From Acanthosepion esculentum (taxonomy: Eukaryota; Mollusca; Cephalopoda; Sepiida; Sepiidae): a DNA stretch of 64,000 bases. Within the stretch, counting starts at the first letter, position 1. The number at the start of each line of letters is the position of its first letter. The DNA lies in contig OZ038485.1 in the NCBI GenBank assembly GCA_964036315.1, positions 75,691,460 through 75,755,459 of the forward strand. Reading direction: 5' to 3'. The notes below the pieces were generated by a model. That model ran no database searches, was not told where the DNA came from, and saw only the letters and a list, made by a program, of their open reading frames with translations. The translations under genes and the position numbers were made by a program. This document shows positions 11,279-21,479 of the stretch, piece after piece.

Positions 11279-11598
11279 GTTGGTTCATGAATTTGGTAAT
11301 ATAGTGATTGTGAGTTCAATCCTTGAGTGGGGCAGTGTTTACTTGGACTCAGAGGAAATAGGTGAGCAATAACTGAGCAGAACTAAAAAATAAGAACTAG
11401 ATCAGATATCCCTAGACATGGGCAGGAGAATGAAAACAGTCTACCCCCTTCCCATAGATTAAGGGTTCAGTTCAGAATTCTCTGTAAATTATCCAAATCA
11501 ATATACACCTGAGGAAAGCTGGAGCGCCCAACAGCCAAAACATTCTGATAATAACAACAAAGATGAGGACAATAGTCTAAATATAATAACTCCTCACC
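11279..11598 (+). mobile_element. SINE, subtype beta, plus orientation
   Basis: Head with A-box-like and B-box-like (GAGTTCAATCC) segments near 11285-11330, body with CCCTAGACATGGGCAGG, and the shared 3' domain near 11510-11580 (CCTGAGGAAAGCTGGAGCGC, CAACAAAGATGAGGACAATAG). It diverges from its inverted neighbour by many substitutions, so the pair is old. Confidence 0.8.
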
Positions 11599-11944
11599 CT
11601 GGAAATTCAGACAGAAATTATTATTGACTACATAATAACATGAGTTCTTTCAATAGAATAAGTAGATATTTAATAGGCTTACTTTTAGTAGACCAATAAA
11701 TTCAGTACAAGTTTCTTTGGTGAATAGGTTTGTGATTAAATTTATTTCATCTTATACTTTTGTACTTTGCAGAACTCATGACCATTCCATTCTTTTAATT
11801 CAATTCTTTAAAAATTTATTTCCTCTTTTGTTTATGTCTTCTTCATTTTCTGGAATACGTCTTCATTTTGATATATAAATTGTTCTATTTTAAGAGAAAA
11901 CCTGAATACTTCACAAAACATATAAAAATATCTGTCTATATTTC
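11599..11944. other. AT-rich spacer
   Basis: No recognisable feature between the SINE pairs. Confidence 0.5.
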
Positions 11945-12300
11945 TGAGATGAGGTATTATGTACACTATTACATTATTCGAACTATTGTCTTCATCTTTG
12001 TTGCCATATTTATCACAACGTTTCAGCCATTGTATGCTCCGGCCTTCTTCAGGTGGTTGGAATGTTGAACTGAACCCTTTATTTCACTCACTGGGGTAGA
12101 CTGTTCTAGTTCCACGTGCCATGTCTAATGGATGTCAGTTATCAGTTAACTCCTGTTAATTTCCCTCTCCAAGTTCTCCACCACCTTAACCAGGTATGGA
12201 ACTCACACTCTTTGTCCTGTCACTGGATCTAACTAATGCCTTTATCCAGTGTGCCATGTGTCCTTGAGGACATCTGTGTATGAATTTTTGGGTATATAAA
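11945..12300 (-). mobile_element. SINE, subtype alpha, minus orientation
   Basis: On the minus strand: GTCCTCAAGGACACATGGCACACTGGATAAAGGC head with a B-box-like GAGTTCCATACC, body with GACATTCATTAGACATGG-like words read in reverse here (CCATGTCTAATGGATGTCAG), and the shared 3' domain CACCTGAAGAAGGCCGGAGC through GTTGTGATAAATATGGCAACAAAGATGAAGACAATAG. The tail includes CCTCATCTCAGAAATATAGACAG, also found at 44.4 kb. The head-side flank continues as an inverted match to the plus copy at 12.7 kb. Confidence 0.82.
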
Positions 12301-12324
12301 CCTAGCAAATATGTGGAAGGAAAT

Positions 12325-12620
12325 ATAAAGGGGAGACAGGCTGCCCCCTTAAGGTAAGGCTTCAAGAACACCTGAAAGCTGTAAAATGAGGGGAAGTGGA
12401 AAAATCAGGCATGGCTGACCACATATGGAGAGAAAAGGGAGATCATTGCCCTCTGTGGGATCAAGTTGAAATCATAGACAAAAAACATCATTGGAAAATT
12501 TGTAAACTTAAGGAATCAACACATATGCTAGGCCATAAAAATCTCCTGAGCCGACCAAGCATAGAAATGAATACAATATGGGAACCAGTAATAAGGAGTG
12601 CCAGAGAAAAGCAATAATAA
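12325..12620 (+). pseudogene. GIY-YIG endonuclease fragment (Penelope-like element)
   Basis: The plus frame reads YKGETGCPLKVRLQEHLKAVK, stop, GEVEKSGMADHIW, then a long tail ending LLSRPSIEMNTIWEPVI. The spacing of Y-x-GET, the R in KVRLQEH and the downstream helices matches GIY-YIG nuclease domains found at the C-terminus of Penelope-like retroelements, where the domain nicks target DNA. The usual isoleucine in YIGET is replaced by lysine and there is one in-frame TGA near 12387, so it is dead. No reverse transcriptase is visible upstream. A ~46-bp imperfect duplication follows at 12615-12705. It is enclosed by two inverted SINEs. Confidence 0.72.
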
Positions 12621-12724
12621 CAACGAAAATTGCAATATGAGCTCTGGTAAAAAACATACAATGATAACAGAAAAAATTGCAATATGAGCACTGGTAAATA
12701 TTGTAAGGAACACATTAGGTTTAT

Positions 12725-13045
12725 AATACCCAGAAATTCATACACAAATGTCCTCAAATGGCACAGTGGATAAAGGTGTTGGTTAGATCCAGTGACAGGA
12801 CAAAGAGTGTGAGTTCAATACCTGGTTCAGGTGGTGGTGAACTTGGAGTAGGGAATTAACAGGAGATAACTGACATTCATTAGACATGGCACATGGAACT
12901 AGAACAGTCTACCCCAGTGAGGGAAATAAAGTGTTCAATTTGACATTCCAATCACCTGAAGAAGGCTGGAGCATACAACAGCCGAGACATTGTGATGAAG
13001 ACAATAGTCTGAATAATGTAAATAGTGTATATAAAAATATGATAA
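12725..13045 (+). mobile_element. SINE, subtype alpha, plus orientation
   Basis: Head TGTCCTCAAATGGCACAGTGG at about 12748 with A-box-like TGGCACAGTGG and B-box-like GAGTTCAATACC, then body and shared 3' domain (CACCTGAAGAAGGCTGGAGC, GCCGAGACATTGTGATGAAG), ending in an AAATAAATAAAC-type tail. Roughly 20-60 bp before the head are shared, inverted, with the minus SINE at 11945-12300. Confidence 0.82.
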
Positions 13046-13180
13046 ATAAATAAACAAAAAAATGAATGATAAAAATAGACTAATGAGAAGACAGTTTAGT
13101 AAAGGAAATAGAAGCTAAGGAAAATAAAGAAAAAGAAAAGAGAGTTTAAAAATTATAATTAATTTTGGGAAAAAAGAACA
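13046..13180. other. A-rich spacer with target site of element 2
   Basis: A-rich DNA ending in GAACA (13176-13180), the left copy of the target duplication of element 2. Confidence 0.7.
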
Positions 13181-13310
13181 TGTAGTGGGATTGGTTAGGC
13201 TAATACTAATTAGCATAACCATACCACTATATAGGCAGAACTAGAGATAGACTGGGGAGAGTGTCACTTGTGATGACTACTACTATTGTGTGTATATCAA
13301 CTTCATAACA
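13181..13310 (+). repeat. 5' LTR of element 2
   Basis: 130 bp, TG...CA. A TATA-like ACTATATAGGC is at about 13228. The sequence that follows, AAATGGCATAACC, is the likely primer-binding site; the tRNA was not identified. Confidence 0.9.
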
Positions 13311-13990
13311 AAATGGCATAACCAAACGAAGCTATGTTGGATTTGGAAAACCCTGAAGAGGTTATTGTCTGGATAAAGTGTTTTGAATGAAGAAATTAGC
13401 AGATGACCAGGAGCAGAAACAAATCACGAATTTATTTATGGCCACTGCAGGGTGTAAAGGAGATTGAAACTTTAAACTGTAAAGGCATTAAGGACATAAT
13501 TTTAAAGTATATCTAACCAAAAAAAAGATTGGTTATTGTGGAAAGAACCAAATTTATAGTGTTAAGACAAGAGTCTAGAGAACCTATTAGGAAATATCTC
13601 AGTAGACTAAAAGATACTAGTAGGTATTGTAACTTTAATGAACTTGGACGAAAAGGAATGACGATAGAGGAGGAATTGATTCAGCTTCAACTGGTGGAAG
13701 GATTATATGATAATACACAAAGACTTAAAGCTTTGGAGAGGTTGCAATCCAATAATATGAATTTGGAAGCATGTATTGAATTTATACAGCAGGACGAGTT
13801 GATTGAAAAATATAATATAAAAAAACAACAAGAAAAAATGATGGAAATGTGCACCATTAAGAAAAAAACAAAATCAAAATGCAAGTATTGCAGTTATGAA
13901 CATGAGCCAAAAAGAAAAAAATTTCCCTCATTGCGAAAGATATGTGATAATTGTAGAAAAAAGAATCATTTTAAAGCTGTGTGTAAATGA
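13311..13990 (+). pseudogene. Gag of element 2
   Basis: The first ~200 bp after the LTR carry Gag-like sequence broken by stops (the open frame begins at 13529). The open part has a helical capsid region (REPIRKYLSRLKDTSRYCNF, EEELIQLQLVEGLYDN) and ends in a zinc-knuckle region: a degenerate first knuckle CKYCSYEHEP lacking its last cysteine, and a canonical CDNCRKKNHFKAVC (CX2CX4HX4C). A TGA at 13988 separates it from protease in the same frame. Function in the family is RNA packaging. Confidence 0.85.
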
Positions 13991-14011
13991 CAAAGCAACA
14001 ATGTAAAAAAT

Positions 14012-14581
14012 GTGGAAATAGTGCAGGACGGAAAAAAAAATCAAACGAATGTTTTTGTGATAGAAAAGAAAAACAAAAGGAATACGTTCAAGAGTATTAA
14101 GTTGAATGGTATAAATTTAAAGATGCAAGTCAACACAGGAAGTGAGGTAACTCTCATTCCTAGAAATTTGGGGGAAAATTTAATGAGACCAAAGTTAAGA
14201 AGATGTCCAGTAAGACTAAAACAATTCGATGGAACCTGTATCAAAACATTAGGTTCCTTTCAAGGGACATTTGAAACAGCAAAGACATTTGAAACAATCA
14301 CCATCATAGTAGTGGATTGTATAAAAAGTCATGACCTAATAAGTCCTGACTTAGTAAGTGTTGATAGTACACAATTACTGAATGTGGTCAATGTTAGACG
14401 TGTTGAAATAAGAACATTAAAAAATTATAAAGCAAGCATTAAGCTAAAAAATAATGTTATGCCATCATATTCTCAAAATTGTAGGCTTCTCATATATATA
14501 AAAGTGATAGTGATTGAGAAGCTGAACAAAATGGTAGAAGGAGGAATACTTCAACATGTTGAACTAGGAGGCAGTAAATGA
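14012..14581 (+). pseudogene. Protease and start of RT, element 2
   Basis: Retropepsin-like region. The catalytic loop reads NTGSE at about 14128-14142, where the aspartate of D-T/S-G is replaced by asparagine, so cleavage should be abolished. Downstream FDGTCIKTLGSF and the IIVVDC strand fit the retropepsin fold. The end (KLNKMVEGGILQHV) is the start of the RT domain. A TGA at 14579 ends the frame just before the conserved SPIV strand, which is still recognisable after the stop. Confidence 0.82.
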
Positions 14582-15573
14582 GCATCCCCTATTGTCACTG
14601 TAAGGAAACCTAATGGTGATTTTAGGGTCTGTGATGATTACAAGGTAGGTGTGAATCACAAAATTTGTTCCGATTCATGTCCTATTCCAAATGTAGAAAA
14701 CATATTGCATTCCTTTGCAGGAATTAAATATTTTGCTAAAATCGATTTAAAGAATGCATACAACCAAATCCAAATAGACAACGAATTCAAAGAAATTACA
14801 ACAATAAACTCGTCCATAGGCTTACTGAGGTGGACTCGCTTACTATTTGGAGTTAAGAGAGCCAGTTCAATTTTTCAGAGAGCCATGGAAAAAGTAAAAA
14901 ATATAATAATATACCAGGAAGATATTGGGTTAGGCGCCCATACTGAAGAAGAATTAAAACAGAAAACTAAATTGGTAATGAGTATAATCAGAAATGCAGG
15001 AATGACTTTAAATGATGATAAATGTATATTCAAATGCAAAAAGTTGACGTTTTTGGGATATCAAATCTCAGAGGAGGGTACTTCACCAAATTCAATGTTG
15101 ATACAGAAAATATTGAATGTTTCGCCTCCAAGTAATATGAAAGAGTTGGAATCATTTCTTGGATTAGCTAATTTTTATAGCAAGTTCTTATCAAAATATT
15201 CAGAAAGAATTGAGCCTTTTGCTGATTTACAAAAAGAAATAAGGAATTTCAGTGGACTAATATTCACTAAAAAGTCTTTGTTAAATTGAAGTTAGCATTA
15301 TCTAAGAAACCGGTTGTCAAGATTTTTGACCTTAAAAAAGAAGTTACGTTAACAACAGATGTGAGTGGTCAGTCTGTATCAGCAATTTTGTCACAGGAAG
15401 GACACCTGGTGATGTATCTTTCCAGAAAGTTAACGCCAGCCAAAAAGAACTATTCAGATATTGAAAAGGAAGCATTGGCTATAGTATGGAGCATGACCAG
15501 AGCAAGAGAATTTTTGTTAGGAAAAAAGTTTTTGCTCAGATCAGATCATAAACTGCTAGAATTTATATTCTAG
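14582..15573 (+). pseudogene. Reverse transcriptase and RNase H, element 2
   Basis: RT motifs: RVCDDYK-like end of the fingers, FAKIDLKNAYNQI (motif A, aspartate present), LLFGVKRASSIFQRAME, then YQED where YQDD/YxDD is expected, so one catalytic aspartate reads glutamate. The connection has LTFLGYQIS and ESFLGLANFYSKFL. RNase H follows in another frame (15286-15573) with TTDVSGQSVSAILSQ, DIEKEALAIVWS and RSDHKLLEFI. The frame changes at about 15288 and the RNase H frame stops at 15571; sequence beyond (SSRILRWAM-like) continues the domain. A polymerase with both changes is expected to be inactive or severely impaired. Confidence 0.85.
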
Positions 15574-15688
15574 CCCAGAAAAGAATTTCTGAAGGTCACA
15601 TCATCAAGGATACTAAGATGGGCAATGAAGTTGATGGCCTTTGTCTATGAAATAGGATATGTGAAAGGAAACACGATCCCACACATAG

Positions 15689-17050
15689 ATGCACTATTAT
15701 GGCTACAGTTTGAGGAAGAAAAACATGAGAAAAAACGAGAAAGTAGAAGATGGAATTTTACATTGGGTGGAGACTGATGTAGTGCCCATTAATAGACTCA
15801 TGATGGAGACTCTACAAGATCCAGTATTGAATAGGATCATAGAGAGAATAAAGAACAAAAAATGGAGTAATTGTTCTAAAACTGAAAAACTGTACAAAGA
15901 GATCAAACATAAATTGACAATAGAGAATGGTGTAATTTGCAATGGAGATCTGGTGGTACCACCAGAAAATTGTAGAAGATGGGTAATCAAAAGTGTGCAT
16001 GATGATGTGAATTGCAGAATAGCTGCTACATAAAAACGTATAAAATTGGAAGCCTGGTGGCCTGGTCACACTCGTGACGTGGAGACATACATGAATAAAT
16101 GTCCTAAATGTGCAGAGATAAAAAATTTTTGACAGAACAAAACACATTTGTGGCCAAAGGAAACTGAACCCTGGACCAGGGTTCACATGGACCATGCATA
16201 TGTGAATGGTATAGGATTGTGTCTGATATTGGTGGATGCATTTTTGGCATGGCCCAAAGTTTTTAGGGTTCAGAATAGAAAATCAGATATAGTACAAGAA
16301 ATTTTACGAATAGTCTTTGCCAGGAATGGCATACCAAGGACATTGTTAACAGATAATGCTCCAGAGTTTTGCAATGAAAACATGTGTTCATGGTTAAGAA
16401 AAATTGGATGCATACTGTATAAAACCCCTCTGCAATCTGCAATCAAATGGAATAGCGGAGTGAATGGTGCAAACCATAAAAATGGTTTTGAAAGTATTCG
16501 CCCCACAGCATGAAAGAATCGAAAATTTTCTACTGTTATTAAGTTATTAAGACTGTTATTAAGTTATCGGACAATACCTCATGCCAGAAGATTACAAAGT
16601 CCATCCACATTAATGGGAAGACAAATTAGAGCACCATTAACAATGTCATACTCAATGAATGAGAAGATATAGTACAAGAGAAATGGAGAAGAAGGGCCAG
16701 AAAAAGTAAGATTTGTAATGCAGAAGGGACAGAATACAGCATTGGTTTCCAAGAATGGTAGAGGTCTATTGGTGCATGCTGACCAACTAAGATTGTGTCA
16801 AAACCATGAAGACTCAGAGACTGAAGATACTGAGGAGTTAAATGAAGATAATAGTTCAGAAAAGACAATTAGTACTCAAGGGTTTTCTGAGGAATCAGAG
16901 AACGAAACAGTGGAGATTGAAGAAGAAAGAAGTAGGTTGAGATCTCCTATAATGAGAAATCCTCTTGAAACCAGTGAAAGGGGGAGGGTATGTAAAAGAA
17001 GCAATAGGTCAACTCAGAGAGTTAAACCTGAAAGATTCCAGGAGGTGTAG
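15689..17050 (+). pseudogene. Integrase and pol tail, element 2
   Basis: Frame with stops at 16031, 16130 and 16511. It contains the zinc-binding region, in which the second histidine of H2C2 appears to be asparagine (VHDDVNCRIAAT) while the cysteine pair CPKC is kept. The rve core has D in HMDHAY and D in LTDNAPEF, but where the glutamate motif should be the text reads NSGVNGANHKNGF with no Glu in position. The last segment (16718-17050) is acidic then basic (a run of SE/ETE, then RRS and KRSNRSTQRV) and corresponds to the C-terminal tail, not an env gene. Confidence 0.8.
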
Positions 17051-17171
17051 TAGGATTGGTTAAGCTAATCTAATTAGCATAACCACACTACTATATAGGC
17101 AGAACTGGAGATAAACTGGGAAGAGTGTCACTTGTGACTACTACTATTGTGTGTATATCAACTTCATAACA
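17046..17171 (+). repeat. 3' LTR of element 2
   Basis: 126 bp, preceded by a short purine stretch CCAGGAGG as a weak polypurine tract, and followed by GAACA. Confidence 0.9.
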
Positions 17172-17199
17172 GAACAAATGTTTTGTGTGCATATAATGG

Positions 17200-17500
17200 C
17201 AAACAATATTCGACAAGTATGAATTCAAGAGATAAAAGAAGAAAGAAATGAAAGAAGGATGTTATTAAAACAAAAGAAATAAAAATACAAACGGAAAGAA
17301 GAGACAGATGGAATTGAGTGAAAGAAAATGGAAGAAATGAAAAGAAAGAGAAATATACAATGGAGTCATTAAAATATAAAACAAAAAAGACAAAAAGAAT
17401 ACAAAATAAATACAATATTGAAAGAATTGAGGAAGATACAAAGAAAAAAGAATAGAGAATGAAAAGCAAATGGAAATAAAGAAAAGAAATAAAAATTTCA
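17200..17500. repeat. Polypurine tract on the plus strand
   Basis: Dominated by GAAAGAAAT, GAAAAGAAAG and AAATAAAG words. Hydrophobic open frames on the minus strand are only the translation of the complementary polypyrimidine and are not genes. Confidence 0.7.
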
Positions 17501-17689
17501 AACATCCCATAGTAAGCAGCCAACCCTATAAAAACAAGTTGCTGCACTATCCTTATCAGCAGAAATCCAAAGTAATTGCAGCATTGAATGGAAAACTTGT
17601 TCATCAAGTCCAAATTCTCCTTACAGACAAAAGAACTCCAACTTAAATCAGTGAAGCTTGCATTTCAGCTGTCAGCTTGTAGACTATGG

Positions 17690-18135
17690 AGCAGACATAC
17701 CAGAATTTTCTCTGCTTATACATTCCTCTCTATCTCTTTTTACATTTTCGCTTATTCTTATAAATGACTTTTTTGTTCCTTTGATTTTATCTTTTCTTTA
17801 TTTCTCTTTTCAGCTTTTTATTCTCTTTCCTATAATTAAAACAGCTTTCTTTGACTTCTTTTTACTCATGTTCGTTTATGTATTTATTGGCTTATTATTT
17901 TTATTATTATTCTCCTTATGTAATCATATTTTTACTTTTTTGTTTTCTGTCTGCCTTCACCATCATAATTGTTCTTTTCTCTCTTTTTCACCTTTTCTTT
18001 CTAACTGACTTTATTCATTTCTACATTGCATATATATCCTCGTCATTTCTTTTTCTTAATTTTCTCTTCAGCTATTTCGATACTTTTTCTCTATCTTTTG
18101 GCTTCTTTCTTTTCTGCTTATATTTGTTACAATGA
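17690..18135. repeat. Polypyrimidine tract on the plus strand
   Basis: About 440 bp of T/C-rich sequence (TTTCTTT, CTCTTTTCAG). It mirrors the purine tract on the left of about 17.6 kb, so the purine-rich strand switches at that point. Overlapping Leu/Phe-rich frames are low-complexity artefacts. Confidence 0.65.
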
Positions 18136-18369
18136 TCTGGTTTTGCCTAGATTAAAATGGCTTCTAGAATCATAATACGAAATTTAATTTCTTTGGACAA
18201 TTTCACTTTGTCATGTGAATTCTCAGTTATTCTCTTTATTTGTAATAAAAGGTTTTCAGATGTACAAATCTTTTATTATGTAACATTTATGATAGAATCA
18301 AATACATATGAAAACAGTATGAATGAAGTTACAGTTCACTCACTGTATAAGATTAACAGAAACTAATTC

Positions 18370-19079
18370 ATAAATAATATCTTAAAGATAAAGGAAAGAT
18401 TAATTCCTTTTATTTTAAAAGTGAAGACTTATTTTTTAAGAGGGGAAAAAGAATAGAATCTTAAGAGTAAGTTCCATTTTTAAAGAGAGAAGAGAAGTTC
18501 TAGCTGAAGAGTAAGATTCTTTTTTTAAGAGAGAAGATAGTGAAAAGAAAGGTTCTTTTCTAGAAAAACATTGTTTTATGTGTGAAAAAGATTAATTCCT
18601 TAAGCATGAAGGGAAATATTTTAAGTGTGAAGAGAAAGGTTCACTTTTTGTGACTGACGTGAAAATACTCTACTTCTTCTTTTCATAGTTAAAAGTTTTA
18701 TGTAGTGAAAGAAGATTAAAAAGAGAAGTTAATTTTTTAAGAATTAAATTAATGGTACTTATTGAGAGGTAATTGAAAGGCTCTATTTTTGAGAGATGAG
18801 AAAAAAGTATCTATTTTTAAAAGTGAAAAGAAAGCTTCATTATCTTCAGAGTGAAAAGTTTGTTTCTTAAGAGTGAAGATTCTTTCGAAAAAGTTAAGGG
18901 AAATGTTCTTTTCTTATGTGAGAAATGAAAGTATATTTTTTTAAAGTGAAGTGAATATTTATATTTTATTAAACTGGCAAGAAAGGTTTTGTTTTGTGTT
19001 GACAGAAAGTTTTGTTTCATACATGTGTACAGAGAACAGTTCTTTTTAAAGATTGACAGGAAAGTTTTTATTTTATGAG
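18370..19079. repeat. Degenerate GTGAAGAGAAAGG-type array, left part
   Basis: Roughly 30-40-bp imperfect units around the core (A/G)AGTGAAGAGAAAGGTTC followed by TTTTTTAAG. Units are too diverged for an exact period by eye. The array ends where the LTR of copy A begins and resumes after it at 22883. Confidence 0.75.
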
Positions 19080-19192
19080 TGTGGGTAAGACAACCTGATT
19101 ACCTCCTCTGTCTTATGACTAGTATAAATAAGTCATGCTGACTTAGCCAAAATGGCAAGATCTTCAGTTATGTTCAATAAAGGCACATTACA
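19080..19192 (+). repeat. 5' LTR of copy A (deleted)
   Basis: TATA-like GTATAAATAAGTC at about 19122 and a polyadenylation signal AATAAA at about 19176 are visible, the expected LTR promoter and processing signals. Confidence 0.82.
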
Positions 19193-19700
19193 ATTTATTG
19201 AACATAATTATGGACAAATACATCTCGACTTGGACTCTGCAGACCCATTTTCTACTGATGCCTGGCAATATTGGAAATGGTTATTTGTTGGATTCTTGCT
19301 TTCACTGGAAAACAGTCCATCTACTCCTATTACTGATATGGATAGACTTAACCTGCTAATTCACCATGTGTCCATATCCATATATAGCAATATTTCTCAC
19401 TGCAAAACTTACCAGAGTGCCATCTATGTTTTAGATGGCATTTTTGTGAAGAGAAGAAATGTAATATTTGCCTGGCATGTATTAGCAACTTGCTGCCACT
19501 CCTCTGAAGAGAGGTTAGAACAGTATCTTCAGTGCTTAAAAAACTTGAGTTGAGACTGTGACTTTCGAGCGACGACAGCAGATCAGGCAAAGGACAAATT
19601 TATCAAAGACTCACTAAATACTAAGTATCACACGCCTACTAGTTCACCAGTTCCATCAACCCAAACAGGGAAAAAAGACAGTCCTCTATGACAGACTTCC
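19193..19700 (+). pseudogene. Gag of copy A
   Basis: The open frame to 19553 has a capsid-like helical region: DAWQYWKWLFVGFL, a YQSAIYVLDGIFVKRRNVIFAWHVLAT block and EERLEQYLQCLKNLS. In this family the equivalent block precedes a zinc-knuckle region, which is not recognisable here. The open frame begins in the LTR at an ATG at 19152, probably a chance start. Relative to copy B, the segment at about 19291 lacks an 18-bp stretch. Confidence 0.75.
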
Positions 19701-19739
19701 TCATTCCTGCCTGCCTTTGCCAGTTCAAAATTATTTCTC

Positions 19740-21420
19740 TCCAGAAGACACTGCATACACTGCTAGTGCTGGAGCCAGATGAAATTTTTATTTTTGTGAT
19801 CTGAAACTATATCCCAGGTGTTGCCCAGCCAGGGAAACTAAATTCCACAAGTACAGGAAGCATTTTTTTACCTGGTTTGAATGCTCTTATTGCGACAAGT
19901 ATCATATCAACTGCAAACCCTAAATGTCTTTCAAAGTTTATATTAATGATAAAAATAAACGGGGTAGAAATGAATGCTCTAGTTGGCTCAGAGAGTTTTA
20001 TTTGAGCTGATATTGCAAAAAGAGACAGATTTAAAATCATACATTGTAACAGTCAGGTCGCTATGGTGAATGCTTCACTATCTTCGCAGGTTAGAGGATA
20101 TATTTTGGCCGGCCTAGAGTTGAATCAAACATCATTTTTTTCATGATGCCAAATCTGTGCTGCAATGTCATACTGGGCCACAATTTCCTCAAACAGCATT
20201 TTAATATTAATCTCCCTTTTGGGGGCCCTAAACCAGCATTGAACATCTGGGGCTTGGCTGCTATAAATGTACAATACCCCTCTCTTTTCAAAAACTTAAC
20301 CAAAAACTGTAAACCAGTGGCCACCAAATCTCAAAAATATCCACTTGAAGACAAAATATTTATTCAAGCAGAAATAACAAGATTTAAGAGCAGATCACCA
20401 TGGAAGGCACAAGTATTAATAATGTCCTCCGATAATAATAAAAAAGATGGTCAAAGACTAATCCCACACTATAAATAGGTATACCATCCTGGATGCAAAC
20501 CCTATACCTCATATTGATGAGATGATAAACAAGATTGCCAAATACAGAATATTTAGCATGTTAGACCTAAGGAGTGCTTACCACCAAGTAGCTATAGACC
20601 CTAAAGATAAGACTTATATGGCTTTTAAAGTCTGCAGATGACTTTATCAGTTCTGTTTGGGGTCACTAACAGAGTTTCCAGTGAGTTCTTGATAAAATAA
20701 TTCTTGAAGAAAAACTACAAGGCACCTTTGCCTACATAGTTATCTATGTAGGCAAAGGTACCTTGTAGTTATTTTTGTGACAGTGTGCGGCGATGACAGG
20801 GCTGACCAAAATCACAACCTAAAATGGTTTTGGCAGCTGTCAAGAAATATAATCTTACACTCAACCAGAATGAGAGTTCTTATGGGTCAACAACCATCAG
20901 ACTACTTGGATATATTGTGGTTAAAGGAATCTTGAAGCCAGACCTGGAACAGCTTAAACCACTGCTAAAACTGCCTACTCCCAACGCTATAGCCACCTTG
21001 CAATGAACCATGGCTATGTTTGTTCATTATTCTCAATGATGCCCTAATTTTCTGGAAAAAATACACCCATTTATGAAAATTACTAAATTTCCTTTACCTT
21101 ATTCTGCTGTTAAAACTTTTGAGGGGTTAAAAAGAGATATTGCCAACTCAACCATCCTATGGTGAATCCTGACATTCTGCTAGAAATAGAAACAGATGTT
21201 TCTAACTACAACATAGCTACTGCATTAAGGCAATCTGGGCACCATGTAGTGTTCTTCTCCAGAACATTGTCAAAATCTGAGTGCAGATATTCAGCCGTTG
21301 AAAAGGAGGCTTATGCCATAATTGAGGTGCTAAAAAATGGCAACATTTCTTAATTGGTCACTGCTTTAAATTAGTCACTAACCAAAAGTCAAGCTCTTTT
21401 GTGTTTAATCCCAAGATGTC
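19740..21420 (+). pseudogene. Protease, RT and RNase H of copy A
   Basis: Protease region near 19950-20010 reads ALVGSESFI, with the D-T/S-G triad missing. The linker (20143-20478) contains NVILGHNFLKQHF and a segment ending RLIPHYK. RT is recognisable as FSMLDLRSAYHQVA-like motif A near 20560-20600 and LFGVTN near 20650, then stops. At the catalytic YxDD position sits a foldback inverted repeat (20713-20770). RT resumes with AAVKKYNLTLNQNESSYG, RLLGYIV, LKPDLEQLKPLL. RNase H (about 21159-21420) keeps EIETDVSNYNIATAL, SAVEKEAYAIIE and VTNQKS. It is dead. Confidence 0.82.
20713..20770. repeat. Foldback inverted repeat at the RT active-site position
   Basis: Left arm 20713-20739 and right arm 20744-20770 are 27 bp each with one mismatch (C/T opposite) and a 4-bp spacer TTAT. 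The left arm is the sequence leading up to the YxDD motif. The right arm is its inverted copy in place of the following codons. The same structure is present in copy B at about 33309-33366. Confidence 0.95.
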
Positions 21421-21479
21421 AAGCAAAATAAAAAAAATGAAAAGATAGCAAGATGGAAGGTCGAGCTTTCCTCTTTTTC

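Larger units (their letters stand above)
13181..17171 (+). mobile_element. Ty3/gypsy LTR retrotransposon, element 2 (3.99 kb, short LTRs)
   Basis: The LTRs are unusually short: 13181-13310 (130 bp) and 17046-17171 (126 bp), both starting TGTAGT and ending TTCATAACA. The target duplication GAACA is perfect (13176-13180 and 17172-17176). The LTRs differ by about 7 substitutions and two small indels. Internal order is gag, protease, RT, RNase H, integrase, all in one reading frame except a displaced RNase H segment, which suggests an original single gag-pol frame. Key residues are lost in protease, RT and integrase, so the copy is inactive. Confidence 0.93.

Noticed and set aside
12748..12830. 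tRNA gene
   Set aside because: A-box-like and B-box-like segments belong to the SINE head. The sequence does not fold into a tRNA with a clear anticodon arm by eye and is followed by the SINE body. The same holds at 11285 and 44095.
16718..17050. Possible env-like third gene of element 2
   Set aside because: The peptide is acidic then basic, has no signal peptide or membrane segment, and continues the integrase frame as a pol tail.
17164..18135. Long Phe/Leu/Ser-rich frames resembling membrane proteins
   Set aside because: Low-complexity polypurine/polypyrimidine DNA read on the pyrimidine strand. Overlapping frames are equally hydrophobic and none has a recognisable family.
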